DNA of 64,000 nt from Plectrocnemia conspersa. Its lineage: Eukaryota > Arthropoda > Insecta > Trichoptera > Polycentropodidae. Location of the stretch: NCBI GenBank assembly GCA_009617715.1, contig VTFK01000270.1:62001-126000 (forward strand), given 5' to 3'. Within the stretch, counting starts at the first letter, position 1. Every line of letters starts with the position of its first letter. Below are positions 14,139 to 28,700 of this stretch, piece after piece. Under the pieces are notes generated by a model. That model made no database searches. It saw only the letters and a program-made list of their open reading frames with translations, and was not told where the DNA came from. Made by a program: the position numbers and the translations under genes.

Positions 14139-14328
14139 TCTAAAGTTACACCACGTCTCGCTTTCTTTTCCTGCTCGTCTCGCAAAGAGAAATTTCATAT
14201 ATGGGCACGAATTGAAAATGTTTCGACACGAAAAAGTGACCGTAACCCTGTTTTTTCCATCACAGAATGGCACCAAGTACGAATTCCGTAACCTACAATG
14301 CGGCCTACGCGATTGTCTCAGATATCGG

Positions 14329-14336
14329 TGACGTCA
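14329..14336. promoter_or_regulatory. Perfect CRE palindrome TGACGTCA
   Basis: An exact CREB/ATF consensus, immediately after the possible donor of the orphan exon at 14266-14327. Confidence 0.45.
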
Positions 14337-17300
14337 CTATTACGCCATACTTTTTGACGAAAGTCCTCATGATTCATTGTCGATGGAGTCGATCATGATT
14401 GGGAGCAAACACGGTTGACCGCAATAGTGGGAAATGCACTAATGTCATATTAGCGAATCGGTCACGAATTTGGTATGGTGTCATCCTTCGTATCCTGATC
14501 GGAAATTAGTAAGAGGAAAAAGCTATTCTATCCATTCGTACATTCACAGATAACAGTATCTTAAAAAGAATAACAATAATTGTAAGGACCGTAATAAACT
14601 ATACTAATTTTCTAAATAGTTTCATTTTTAATACTGAAGTAGAAATAAAATAACATATAATAAGCATAACAAAGTAAAATAATTACCGTAGCAAATAAAT
14701 TGTGAATACTTAAAACTAACACATAAATAATATACTTTTACCTACTTTTTTCTATGTTTTAAATATTAAATATTTTCCTAATAAATTTTCCCAGAAAACT
14801 GCGAAGATTTTTATTTTGTTAAAAATTAATAGTAATTTTTTTAAGAGAGGCGTTTAGTCGTATGTTAGTTTTAACATATTTACACGCCTAAGTCAGACTT
14901 CAGACTATAGAAGATCGCAGAAGCCGCCGCCGCTTCTCTCTTTGCGTCCCCTAAAACATGCACTTAAGAAAAATTCACATGTAACTAACATAATCGAGCT
15001 GTATGTGACAATATAAATTAATGCACAAACAATTATTAACAACAAACTTTGTCTTAAGAACAGAAATAAACACCACTGACACAAAAATCAGGTCACAATT
15101 AACGTATCTTGAGTATTGCATCATAATATTCTTAATACGCCCATTGGAGAAAATTAATTTATTTTAACCTAATATATAAAACGTCAGTTATTCTAACTTG
15201 CGTTTAAACTGTAATTAAACTAAATATTTGCCAATTTAGTATATGGTATTAATATTTATTGTTAAATTTTTTTTTTTAAAATATATGTATATTACAGGTT
15301 TTTAAGTTACAAATGCAGTTATAAGATCAATATTAGTATTTCATTTATTTTTATATTTAATTACATTTTTAGTAAAATAATGCATGAAAATGTTAATCAA
15401 AACAGTTCATATTAACTTAAATCCTTGAAATTTTAATACAGATTTTATTATATATCAAAATTTAAATAATCAAGATAATAGAGGCACATACACCCAGGAC
15501 TTTTACAAGCATTTTATTAAAGAAAATTATATTAAAATATCATTTATCTAAGAGATTTATTTATTTCATAATTTATTAATATGAGAATATTGATCAAAAT
15601 GTATTCAAATCGAATTTTGGTCAATAGGAGAACTCAAAAACAATTATCCCTTCTCAGAAGTCAAAAATTCACGTCAAAAGCATTAAAATCGTGTCGGCAC
15701 CGCCACAATGGGAATTAATACAAGTGGGAAATTTATACATGGTTTAATATATCATAATAAATTACATGATAAAATAAAAAAATAATAATTTTATGTTTAT
15801 TGAAACGACCTATATATTTTATAACACTTATACACTTGTAGTAATAATTAGCTAATAGGTAATTAATATCATCATATCATCACATATAATAACAACAAAT
15901 TAGATTAAAATTTGTATTTCTTAATCCAATAAAAAATACAGGATTACAATTTTCTACCATGTTAATTAATTTTACATTTGATTTTTATTTACTTACTTAC
16001 GTTGCATATTGGTTATTTCATAATATCATTTTAAATATAGATTAATGCTGTCGAGAATCATGCTCTTTAGTACATAGCTATAAATTATCTTTACTATGTT
16101 ATGCTTGTTTTACACGACTGCAATTTATTGAAAATATATTTCATAATTTAGACTGCTTTGCTATTTTAACTTATGAAAATATACTACTTTACAAATCATA
16201 TACAAATTATTTAGGTTCTTAAGTAAATTATTTAAATAGCACAAACGTATGTAAAACTTTCTATCTCAGAAAACTGAGCTGTAACTATTTTTGGAATCTG
16301 TAGTCATTTTTAGCATTAATTTAATATACGCCTACTTAAACCTTGATGGTGTTCGACACTGTTTGACCTCGACAATCAGCCAATATTTTGACGCAACGCA
16401 CAAGCCTTCGGATATCATTGCAATGTCAATGATCTATTCCGGTTCACAGTGGAATTTGAAGAAATTATCTGCATATTTAATAATCACAAGATTAGTTTAA
16501 TTCTTAGAAAACCTTGCAAATTCCAATCGAATTAAAAATACCGTTCTCTAGTTGTTTTTAAACAAAATTTAGCTGATTAATTAGCTTTCTTCGTGATGAT
16601 ATGATGAGGAAAATTGTTACTGAACGCATAGTACAAAACTGGTTTTAGAATTAGCCCAAAATTCATCAACCGGTTTTCGCGAATCATCGCCAGATGCAAC
16701 TGGCCATGCTTGTTTATCGTTTTAATTTAATACGTGCTTATTGCAATGAAAATTGTATATGTAATAATAAAATCAATTAAGGAAGTATATTTTTAATCGA
16801 AATAATCCTTATTATTTACTAATAAATAGGATGTATAATATTTTGGATCCGGTTAGTTTTTGTAATAAATACCATTAGTCATAATCTTATCCAAACTATT
16901 TTTATGTTTACGGAAGCTGCTCGTGTGGAGTTACATATTTATGTTTCTTTATTACAATGTTTCACTGTAATGAAATACACATCAGACGCCCACCTGGCAG
17001 TAAGCGTTGACATTAAATGTTCATCTTCTTATCATTATCATGATTAATGACAAGACACCGTTGTATAAATACTTTTTATCATCGTGGAAGAAAATGCATC
17101 GTTACGTAATTGAACACACCTTCATTGAGGTGTGTGAATTAGTATTCAAACCGTTCCATGTTGAAACCAACCAACGAGACCCAATAAACCTGCGATATTT
17201 AATTAATAGGAATGTTAATAAGGATTATTATAATATATATGAACCGAGTGAGTCTGAACGACGCCACAATAAATTATTTAAGACCGATTGATCATATACG

Positions 17301-17549
17301 CATTGGAATGCTTTAATTGTGGTCGGTAAACCTATATGCACACCTTCTTTTCGAGTTATTTTGTAGATTCGCAGTGTATTCTAAAACTTTCTCTATCGGT
17401 AAGCTGCAATTCGATCATTGCGAATGGCTTATATAAAGGTTTCTCTGGCTTTGTCGCGCTGAACTTCTCGACATGCCGATGATACAAATTTCTACCTGTT
17501 TGACTATCACTTTTCTATTTGCTTTCGATCGAAACTTGTACAACCAGAA

Positions 17550-17557
17550 TGACGTCA
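17550..17557. promoter_or_regulatory. Perfect CRE palindrome TGACGTCA
   Basis: An exact CREB/ATF consensus in a GC-richer patch beside a CT microsatellite. Confidence 0.4.
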
Positions 17558-17610
17558 GCTCTTGAATCGGACTCGGGCCAGACATACAGGTGCCTGTTCT
17601 GCCCACGCGT

Positions 17611-17644
17611 TCTTCTCTCTCTCTCTCTCTCTCTTTTTCTCTCG
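17611..17644. repeat. (CT)n microsatellite
   Basis: About eleven CT dinucleotides with a short T interruption, then ctctcg. On the minus strand it creates a spurious Glu-Arg repeat frame, which should not be called a protein. Confidence 0.9.
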
Positions 17645-19209
17645 ATTGGACGAACTTCATTAGAATCAAATTATTATAACTGATTTTCTGAATATAATAA
17701 TGTATTGATTTAAATTTTAAATCCGTTCTTCAGTTATTGAGACGTGTAAGATTTATGCTTTTTTCACTAGCTAATTGAATAAATTAGTAAATTTATTTAA
17801 TTAAATATAAATAATATATCTCAATTTATTTTAAAAAGTTATCAACGCAGTGAGATTTATTATATTAAAAGCTATTAATTTCGCTTAAAAAGTCACAGTA
17901 TTTAACGACACAACGAGATATTGTAGGTTCACCTAATTAAAATGACAATTTTTTAGGTTTAGAAATTTTATTTGTGAGTAGAAGATAATTTATCAAAATA
18001 TTTACTAATGAACGGATTTCTTATCTCTTCTTGCCAGATTTAAATTTCTTAATATTTATTATTTTACAAGCAAAAAAATAATTAAAATGGAATATAAATA
18101 TTATCACATATTTTTTTGACTCTATATTTTAAAATCTAGTAAAATTAAAATATAATTTTAAAAAACACTACAATAAAATCAAATAAAATAAGATCTAGGC
18201 GGTAATCAATGTGTCACAGTGGATAAAAAAACAATACATAGTATTATTTCAATAAATAAAAAAATCATGAAATAAAAAAAGTGATGCAAACCGGACCAAC
18301 TCCTCGTTTATAGCAGAGCTATCTTTAAATTAAGCATTCAATTATTAATAATTAATTATTTTTAACTGCTTCCAAATATATTGTATTTTATTTTAATATT
18401 TTTTATATTTATTTATTTCTTATTTAGCACTTCTTTCGCGGTTACAAATATTGAATCTTTTTTTGCTTACACATTTTAACATACTAGTAATATCGATTTT
18501 AATAAATTCGTCATATCACAATGTTATAATGTTATCGATTTTTGATCCAATTAGCAGTATTGATCTTTTATTTTCTTAAATCGTTCAATCATTGTCTCCA
18601 TTGTATTCCAACTTGCCTTGCAAATAAAAAATCGGCAATTACTCATTATGTACTTATTTGTGTAATACATTAAATGATGTTACATCTATAATTTTTACAG
18701 TTTAAAATCAGATTTGTAATTATTTTCACATCCTTATATTGTTATAATTAATTTAATTAAAAATATGTTTCGAAAAAATTCAATATATTAAGGATACGTC
18801 TAAGACTAAAAATATTGTATATTGTAATTAAATATATATTTAGCGTATATATTTAACCACACAAACAATAGGTTTTTTTACGTATTTTCCTTTAGGTCAA
18901 ACAGCATTTTCTATTAATAGCAGGTTATAAGTAGAAGTGCAGATATTTATTATTTGCTTATGCAATATTCATATAGTATTTATTATCTACACGTACAAAA
19001 TACCTAAAACGGGATTCTTCCTACAAGTAATACTCGTCGCTACAATTGACATTAACTATGAACCATTTCTATTTCTGAAATTTTTTATTCAGAAATTTAC
19101 AAAAAAATAAAAATTGATTATCAACTAATTTTGAACAAACAAACTATTATGTATGACTAATATCTGATTATTCCATGCGGTGTGTCATTAACTAATCCTA
19201 AATCTCGAC

Positions 19210-19251
19210 AGATCTCTGTGTAATATACAGAGATCTATATACAGTGTATAT
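19210..19251. repeat. Two adjacent perfect hairpins
   Basis: AGATCTCTGT (19210-19219) and ACAGAGATCT (19227-19236) form a perfect 10-bp stem with a 7-base loop. Directly after it, ATATAC-agt-GTATAT forms a second small stem. The pair may be a transposon terminus or a transcribed hairpin. No larger element boundary is visible. Confidence 0.55.
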
Positions 19252-22200
19252 GATATTTATAAAAGAATGTTTATCTTCTGTCTGTACATCCTTAATTACC
19301 TTAAGAATAATTCGTTTCTCTCTATTACTTTAATAATTTTATAAGTAAAATATAATATTATAACTAATAATAAAAATATTTTACATTTATCTTTTAATCT
19401 GCATGTATGAGGTAAAACTTAAATGATTTCAACCAAACCTAATAAATCACTCGTTTTTTAAATAGAATTTATATTAAGTGACTTGATTTTGAATGTCAGC
19501 GATGATAGTGTATATAAAAGTGATATAAAGAAAAACTAACATCGTATCCGTTAACAAATAATAAATAATCTAATCAACGAGTCACTTAGTATGTAAAAGT
19601 TATTTGATACCTAACTTAGCAGATAATTAAAGATAAAAAAGAAAGACTCGATTGAATTTGAGTTTGTTTATTTAAAAATGCGATAACATAACGTGCGCGA
19701 TAAATATCCACATGTACTTTAAACCGTGTATAGTTATGGTTATTAACTTTTTAACTTTATAACTGACAAGTGTAATACATATTTCCTAAAATGGTTTGCA
19801 GAAAATGTATTTTTTTAATATTTATTGTAAAATCTAGAAAATATGAATTTTATTTTTGTTATGATATTTAGTGGTATTTTTACATTATCTGTCAAATAAA
19901 CTTAATATCTGTTTTCACTGCAGTACTGCGTTACATACACAAGTAGTATCGAATATATGGTTGAACCCTTGGATGCATAGGTAAACCTGGTAGAACGGTT
20001 CAAGGGAACAGCAATTGCTTTCCTTGGTCTTCTAAAGATTGCCTCAGTAGACTACAAATTTTTAGGCAAAAATGAAGTGGCAGTATGGCAGTGTTCTGAC
20101 CTATATACCCTTAAGAATTGAGGGATATTCTAACGTCATATTTAGTCCTTGATCCACTGAACAATATCGATAATTCTGGTTTATTATTTAATACATATCA
20201 TACAAAAACGTAACAAAGTCTTAATCATTACATTAGAAAAATATTTTTTTATATTTATAAAAATATTTGGAAAATATTATTTAATATTTCTAAATGAAGT
20301 CTTCTTTTGTAACAAGATAGTCGTGAACTCAATGCGTTAAAACGAAGTAAATCAATAGCAATAAGTACACATTACTAGCTACAACTATTAAAATAATTAT
20401 AAACAATTAGCATAGTTTACAATCAAGAGATAACACTTTGCAGTTGGTGCTGGTAATATTAATAGCACATTTTTATAATTGAAAATTGAAATAGGCTGCG
20501 GAACATGTGGACTCTAGATTATAAATCCAGTACCTTATTCTTGTCTTTGTTAGGCTCAATGGTTTTACTTAACTTCTCAGAAATACGAATGAACTCGGAT
20601 ACGCATAACAGTTTGTTTGCGGTTTTAGCTCATTTTTTTCTTGCTGTTATTATATATTTAATTAGTGCTGAGAGTCTTTATACTGCGATTTTTAATTTCA
20701 ATTGAAATTTTATAATGCGATAATATTTCTTTAATTTATTTTAAATAAGGTAAAAAAAAATAGTTTGGTCTGTTCCTAAAATAAATGTCTATACATATAC
20801 TATTTTGTATGGATTTTGTGTACATATTTATATTATATAAAATAAACAAATTTATAAACGTAATATTTATAATACCTGCGTGCCTTTGGCGAGGACCAAA
20901 CGAGTCCCGGTACATATCTTACGTGAAGTATTATCATACCAGTTTGCTTTTGAGTTCATATCTACGACCATGCAGAGCCCATTCATAAGCAGAGGTGAAT
21001 GAATGTGGTGTCTTCATACTCGCGGTCGGCGTTATGCTATAATAAATATATTGTCATTTTTATCATAATATTAAATGTAAAACTAAAAATTAGACCAGCT
21101 AAATTACGTGCTGAAAAGATTTGCTAGTATGTCAAAATATTGACATTAGTATTTATATGGTCAGTCGAGGCAATATTGTCAGAATTTTCCTCATATTTTT
21201 AAGGAAAAAAATTATAAATTCACAGATTACCATTTGAAAATGATTTAAAAGGTGCGAATGTTGTATTATTAGTTTGGATATTCATATCGTAAATAACAGT
21301 TTTAACAATTTTATCCCCGAGTTGAGATAGACCGGTTGAAGCATTAACAATGAACGGTTTCTCATTTAATGCTACAATGTAATTTTAGACTATAAAATGC
21401 ATAACAAAATATAAATTTTCTCTGGGAGATTTATTAATTGTATATGTACTATACACAAATAGTGTTATTTTAATATGTTATTCGCATATTGATGCTTACT
21501 AATTGGCAATAAAACACAGTAACGATCGATACAATGTAATTATTTATTAAAAAAATGTATATTTACATAAAATAAATGGTTAAAATGACATAATGACACA
21601 TTTGAAATGCACATATAAGTAGCCAGTCTATTTAGATTAAGATAATTTACAGCAATCTGGATTTTTTGACCCAAAGTTGGTTTTATTTAACGATAAATCG
21701 TATATTAATATAACAGCAACAAAAATACTTCATGGTTACATTAATAATAGACTCTTAATCTGTGCATAATTTTATAAATGGACATAATTTTACATATACT
21801 ATATCAAGCACGGATTAATTTTTAATTTAAGTTGTTTTTACCATTTTGGATGCTATGTTATCACATGTGTATATATGCATGTCATTCGCCAAAGTTTTTG
21901 TCCTTGGCCAGTCGCCCCCCATTGTATACGTTACTACGGAAGGTCGGGCGTTGAGATTTTTACAGCAATGCTCTCTAAATCAACTCACAGTGTTGAAGCT
22001 AGAGTTCTAATGTTGGAAGGTTTAAAAAAAGTTAGATTATGTTGAATTTCTCTTACAAAAAGGGTAGATTTTTTTGTGTTATTTTACTCAAATTGGAGCT
22101 TATAAAACTGAAATTGAAATTACATTAATAAAAATGTTTTGTCTAACAGATAATAGACCTGTCACTGCAAAATTTTCGAAAGTTTCTGTTTCTTTAAAAT

Positions 22201-25200
22201 TATTTGTATTTCATTATTATTTATATTTCTTAATAATTATTAGTTTCTTAAAAATTATATTAAAAATTATTATTAATTAAAAATTATTATTAATATAATT
22301 ATATATTATTAATATTATTAAAAATTATGCATTTTTTTGTATCTAATAACATATTTTTAAGAACATTTTTTATGTCGCAGATAAGCTTCAAAAATTAGTT
22401 TTTAATGTAATGTTTAGATTTTAGGTATTCTAGGACTAGGATTTCAGAATAAATTCCTCAGGTTGATTACCGGTGCTCCTTAGTTTGTGCTTTACAATTA
22501 TATATTAAGTGACTGCAACTGTATCAGTGGAAAAGAAATACATAAAAAGATTAGTTAACAATATTTAAACAGATTCACCCTAACATACTGGCAAGTAATC
22601 TGATAATAGACTTTTTTTAACTAAACGTAGAATTAAGCTTGTAAATATGTTGAAACTAACAATTTAATTAACATAAGCAATATCATGACCACTAACAAAA
22701 TTACTAACAACTATCTTATAATAACATATAGTTATTTAACCTTATCAAAAATACTTTAATTTACTGTCAATTAAATAAAAGGAAACTTTTAGTGGAAGAC
22801 TTTCTACATACTAATTTAATTTTTCCTTTTCCAAGTGACTAGTTACTGGGAGAAAAGAGAAAGAAGGAAATATGTATATATTTGCATAATTTCATATTGT
22901 CTAAACATACAGTTTTCATTTTTTTAAATCAACAATATATTTTAAAAATATATAATAAAGACCTAGTTTGGAAAAACTGTTTCTATTTATGAAAATTATA
23001 TAAATTGAGTGACCATATATCAGTTATAAAAAAAAATTGTGCAAATATTATACTTTTTTTAGATTGGTTGAAACAGCATTTGTAAATAGTTTTTATGACA
23101 ATTAATTACATTGGGATTATTAAAAAAAATTAGATGCTTGTTAAAATACATATTGTGTTGTCAAGTTGTTTGAAACTAATTAAACAAGACATATGGACAT
23201 TTATTGTCGTTATAATGCAGTTGTGTACTACCTGCGTATATTTATATTTATTCACAAATAATAATATTATGGTATACATATTATATTTGCACAGCTTTTA
23301 TTTACACTATACAAAAAGATTTGTTTCACAGATAAACGATTTATATTATAAATTACTCTAAACATTTTAGTTATCATAATTTTTTGAGAGATATCGATTA
23401 AAAATATTTTTAACGGATATTAATTAAAAGAAGTGGGTGTAAAAAGATGTTAAACAGAGTAAGCTAAATTTTTTATATATATATTTTAGAATCCATTATT
23501 ATTGAAAGCTCAAGACTTTAAAATGTCAAATTAAAAATGTAGTGTATGTCACAATCGTATGAATTTTACGGAAAAAAAAAAAGGCGAGTATATCTAAAAA
23601 AAATAAAAGCCTTTATTGAAAAAAGTTACTAGTGACATAGATCAAAACAACGTGTATTTCCCGAAAATATAATTTAGGGATATTTAACTCGCTAAAATTG
23701 CTTATTTGCTTTTACAATTATCTCAATATAAGACAGGAAATCGATAAGTAAACATTAAGATCAGTTAAAATAAGTAATCTAGTTATAAAAACGATACAAA
23801 TCAAACATGAAGATAATCTAGTTTATAATTATTTCAAGGCTATGTTAAATATCTTGAAATTGGAAAATCAAAGTATATTGTTATATATATAGTTTGAAAA
23901 TAATATCAGCATTGAAAAATGTCAATTGTTGACCTTTGGGGACGATAAATAAAGCGCAGTGCACACATTGTGACACGTTCCCACGAAAATATGAAATAAT
24001 CGAATTATTTTTCTAGGTCTTTATTTCTTTATACACACAGACAAATATTTGTATTATCCGTCCGGAATTGTTTGAAACCAGACACGGACGTAGACTTTCT
24101 ATGAGATGGGACATGCGCGGTCACGTATGGACAAACAGTCAAATTAACCATTACGGTTCAAGTTAAATGAAAACGCTTGTTGTCGAAAGGTCGCAACGTA
24201 ATTTTTATATGGAGCGTGCTCAGAATGTGGACGATAGATATTTTGCGATACGCAGATAATACATTTAGTTTATCGTTATTACTAAGATTTATTTTTAACG
24301 ATGATGATATAATTTTATAAAAAAATTCTATAATATTTTTTATTGTGAATTTAAACGAAATTAAACACAAAAATCCTAATATAGCACAAATCACACAAGT
24401 GTGATTATGGCATTAAAACTAAAAATACATTTAAATTAAATTAAAAAAGAAAGAGACAATGACTAGAATTTAACTGTCTAAACTTTAAAATGTCAACTAG
24501 TACGTTGTTGATTTTATTTTTGGTGGTATTTTTAAAATGACGTTTGTTACATATATTATGATTTTTCCTAAATTAAAATTATTATTAAATCCCATTGAAA
24601 AAATGTCAATATATAAAAGATTTTATTAAATGATAAATATTTTTATAGTGAAACTAATTGGCCGTCTTTATTAACTATTAGTTTTTTTAATTTATTTATT
24701 AATATACGCGTTTTTCGTTTACAAAGCAGGCGCCGTGTCAGCTATCAGGAAACTTGTTTGCTTAATATATTACGCATTTATTATAATATTTATATATATG
24801 GAACGCTCATCTTTTCCTGTATTATTTATACATGTACGTTTTTTGTATATTCATAAAGCACCTTATACCCTTTGTCATCTTTCATCAAACAACTTTTTCC
24901 ATTGTTCGCTTGGTCCAGTAAGCATTTGCAGTACGCACGACTCAGTCGCTGTCTCAGCATCACGAAAGATCACACGGACAAGATATTCAAATAAGTCCTC
25001 ATAAAGGACCCCGAAGCATATTTCTGCACTTTTCGCATGTGCATGCATACCTCAAAGATAACGAATCGCATTCCCGACGAGCGCAAAACAAGAGGAACGA
25101 CCGATGTTTTTACGACTTGGGTGAAAGTCGAAATTAAAAGGCTACTAGTATGTACTCCATATATATATAATATATACATAGTACGTATAGGAGTAAATGT

Positions 25201-25720
25201 ATAAAAATCTTCGACTAAAGTATGACACGTAGTCTTTAATTAAACGCGATTATTATTTATTGTTATTAGAAAGTAGAAATCTGATTACAGCTATTGTATA
25301 AATGGCAAAAATAAATTGGATATTAAGTTAAATTTGTATGAATGAAATATATTGAAATGGATTATTAATTTTTCTTATGAGCGAATTGCATATTTTATAT
25401 ATAATTATGATGATCTATAATAATTGTGACCACAGTAATAATTGTTTTAAATATTCTCACTGCACAACTAATTGCATCTTAAATATTATTTAAAAAATGT
25501 TCTATGGAGCTGATACCTGGGCAAATTTTTAAATTAAATAATCCTTCACTTTCCTGATTACTTTGGCGTAGCGTAGCACATGATCAGTACTAATTCATCT
25601 TAACAATGGCCTTGCCCTGTCGAATATAAAGAAATATGGTGTCTAGTTTATGGTGCTTTTAACGCGTAATAACTAAAATATTTTTCATGATCTTTGCTTT
25701 GTACCCGCTTATGGTCTAGT

Positions 25721-25745
25721 CGATATATATATATATATATATATA
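25721..25745. repeat. (AT)n microsatellite
   Basis: A run of about 12 TA units after cgatat. Simple sequence. Confidence 0.9.
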
Positions 25746-28700
25746 ACTAATAATTATATCTTTACATATTATATACAAAACAAATGTCTTAAAAATAGTG
25801 CTAAATATAAGGGCTATGCAAAAACAGTTACTTTTGTGAAGTCACCCAAGTTATAAACACTGATATATTGTTTCTATATGCACATGCAGAAAAACATCAT
25901 TTTAGAAGCCTGCCCAAAATAGTATAAAAATTATTTGTATTTCGGCGCAATCAACGCTTAATCAGGATATACTATGAATGGCACGAAAGAATATGCCACT
26001 TTTAAGATAACCTACCGTATTTTAAATATATATATAAAAGTGTGAGCCTAAAACTATTTCTCCAGAGCCATAAAACCACACGTAGCAAGTACATACGAAT
26101 TCCATTGTTGCCAGATTCACGCAACCCATGACACACTGCATTTGTTAACAGTTAAAAAAATAAAGGTATTGTTATTAAAAATATTATTTATAATATTATA
26201 TAATTTAAATTATTAATATATCTACTGTATTAAAAATATTGCACAAATTTGTACTGCCTAAAGTACAAATATTGTAACATAAAAATAATTTATAGTCTTT
26301 GTAATTTTAACTAAAAAATAAATGCATATTATTTAAAGGGTGTTTCGAAGCATAACTTTTCATTACATTGTTATGCATATTTTTACTATTTCTTGAACAT
26401 AAAATGTGTTGAAAATTCATAAAAGATTTTTTATTTAAACTTCAGGTCGAGATCAATGGTGTCAACGACATAGTTTCTCAATGCAATGCGTATTTTTCTC
26501 AAGAACAAATTGATTTGTGAAAGAGTGGATCGTTTTCCGACTCGTTTATGTTATTTTTATAGCTAGAGCTGTTGATGACATTCAAAAGAAAATTGCAGTT
26601 CTCGCTTTACGATCACACTCTGCTAATTCAAAAGTGTCGAGAGCCATTTGTGGCACAATGCGTGGAAACAAAAATTTCAGTGTGAATAATGTTTCCCTTT
26701 CTTCGTTGTTTGGACATAACTGTACCTAGATTTTAGATGAAAGCTATGTATAAGTATATTTTTTCACGGTATTTTATTATATATATTTAGTTATGCCCAA
26801 TATCATAATGATTTAAATAATATATGAATTTAACTTGTTTGTATACACGCGCAACATTCCTTGATATATCAAGAATGGTTTAATACAAATAGAGCTAAAG
26901 AATAAAGTAATAAATACGACATTTTCCTGTATGGCGCAGAAACTCTAACAGTCAACATTTATAATCGTAATATTACAATTGTGTCTTATGTTTCAATCAA
27001 AATAAAATAACATTAAGAAAGCATTAGAAAATAATTTTAAAAATAAACTTATTTCACGTTTTTGCCTAGTATAAAAATCATATGTAGTTATTTAACTTTT
27101 AATTTATGTTGTTCCACTTGAATATTTTGTAAATATTTGTGCAGTGCCTAACATAACCTAACAACAACAAACGAGCGTTTTGATACACACTACATGATAC
27201 TTGAAAAAATGATTATATATATAAATATTTTTATGAAAATTCGGTGAATGGTATATTCGATCTTGTAAGCAGTGGTATAGTAATCAAAAGTAGTTAAATA
27301 TACATACCTTTAAAAAAAATACAAAATAAAATATATATAAGTAATTTAAAGAAGTCAATATTTTTTGCCAGTTTACAAGTGACATTTTGTTATCAAATTA
27401 AAGATATTGCTATATTATCTGGCAAGTTTTAATCAGCTAATGTCTTGAGTCCTTATCTTAATTTTTTTTTAATTATGAAATTTGATAGTCAATCGCAAAC
27501 TGATTGTCGCCGTTGCGTATTAAAAATGACCATCATGCATAAAATCAGTCTGGTGTGTCTCAATACTGACTTGAATGTGTTAGTTATTACTTACTAGCGT
27601 CTGTCATGTTTCATACATTTAGCAATTCATTTTAAACTCCTAAAGTTTATAACGAAGTCAATATAATAAAACCTGACAATTGCCAACTGTCATTTATTTG
27701 TATTATGTTATAGCTGCATTTTCATAGACACATCCACACTTTATGTCACATTATGTTTGTCTAATAAGAAGGTCCAGGAAGGTTCTATACGTTACCACAT
27801 GTTTCTCCCGCATCAAAGAATCATGTTGAGCTTGTGCATACAATAGAAAATTCTCTTTGCAATTCGAGACAATACTGCTAAAAGGCATATCGATTAATCC
27901 TTTGAGTAGTACGTTCATCTATACTTACATTTTTTAATTTGTTAGTATACACCTGAAAGTGATTAATTATCAGTATTTCATAATTATTTAGTGTTGTTAC
28001 TTATTTATTATTATTTTGTATTGCATTTATATAATAGTAAATCATAGTAAAAAAAGTAATTCTTAACTTTTTATTGATTTAATTAATTTTATTGTTTTTT
28101 CGTATTGGTTGGTTTTATTAATTTAATTTAAGTATTTCCTATTATTATATTTCGTTAATTTATTTTACGTATTTTTTGTATATTAATCGGCTTTTGTGGA
28201 TTTTTTTTATATCGATTCAGAGGCTCTTAATATATTTTTATAGCATTAATATAAAATATTTTTTGTAATGTTTATTTATTTCGTAGTCTTTAATTTATTA
28301 ATATTTTTCTATACAAATCATTTACAATAAATTAAATTTAAAAATAATTTAAAAATAAAAGGTATTTTATTTATTATTTCTTTAGTTATATATATGTAAC
28401 TATCTATCTATGGTACTACAAAATAGTGAAAGATCGACCGCCGTACATATACGGCGATACCGCTCAGAGGGTTAAGGATACAATTTAATTTTTTTACTGC
28501 AAAATATTTTTAATTTAGTTTTAAATTTAAATTTATATGTATCAAATCGTACAAAATTTACCCGGAAATGATTTTTCGAGATGAGTTAAGACTGAAACCC
28601 TAGTATCGATTCATTACTTATATCACTGCTATTAGCTGGGTGGCACATATTTGCAGCCGATGAAATGTGATATTAATTCGATTATAAAAAAATATATTAA

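Larger units (their letters stand above)
13900..14520. other. GC-richer island with two perfect CREs and a possible orphan exon
   Basis: This ~600-bp block is clearly less AT-rich than its flanks. It contains two exact TGACGTCA palindromes (14131-14138 and 14329-14336). A polypyrimidine tract and CAG (gttttttccatcacag, ending at 14265) followed by an open segment to a GT at 14328-14329 would make a 62-bp exon reading NGTKYEFRNLQCG and on. That pattern loosely recalls the Y-x-F-x-x-L-x-C-G strand of some fibronectin type III domains. No flanking exons were found, so the block may be an enhancer, an old gene fragment or an orphan exon of a gene extending off the window. Confidence 0.3.

Noticed and set aside
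17415..17669. Minus-strand frame rich in Arg-Glu repeats
   Set aside because: The Arg/Glu run is the translation of the (CT)n microsatellite; no other protein feature supports it.
23050..23075. gattggttgaaac after a T-rich tract and AG, resembling the exon 3 start of genes A and B
   Set aside because: Only about 13 bases match, the conserved IR codons are missing and no further similarity follows; probably coincidence.
26517..26729. 70-codon frame near 26.5 kb
   Set aside because: Starts at a non-ATG codon, with no domain, no splice context and mixed codon use; not supported as a gene.
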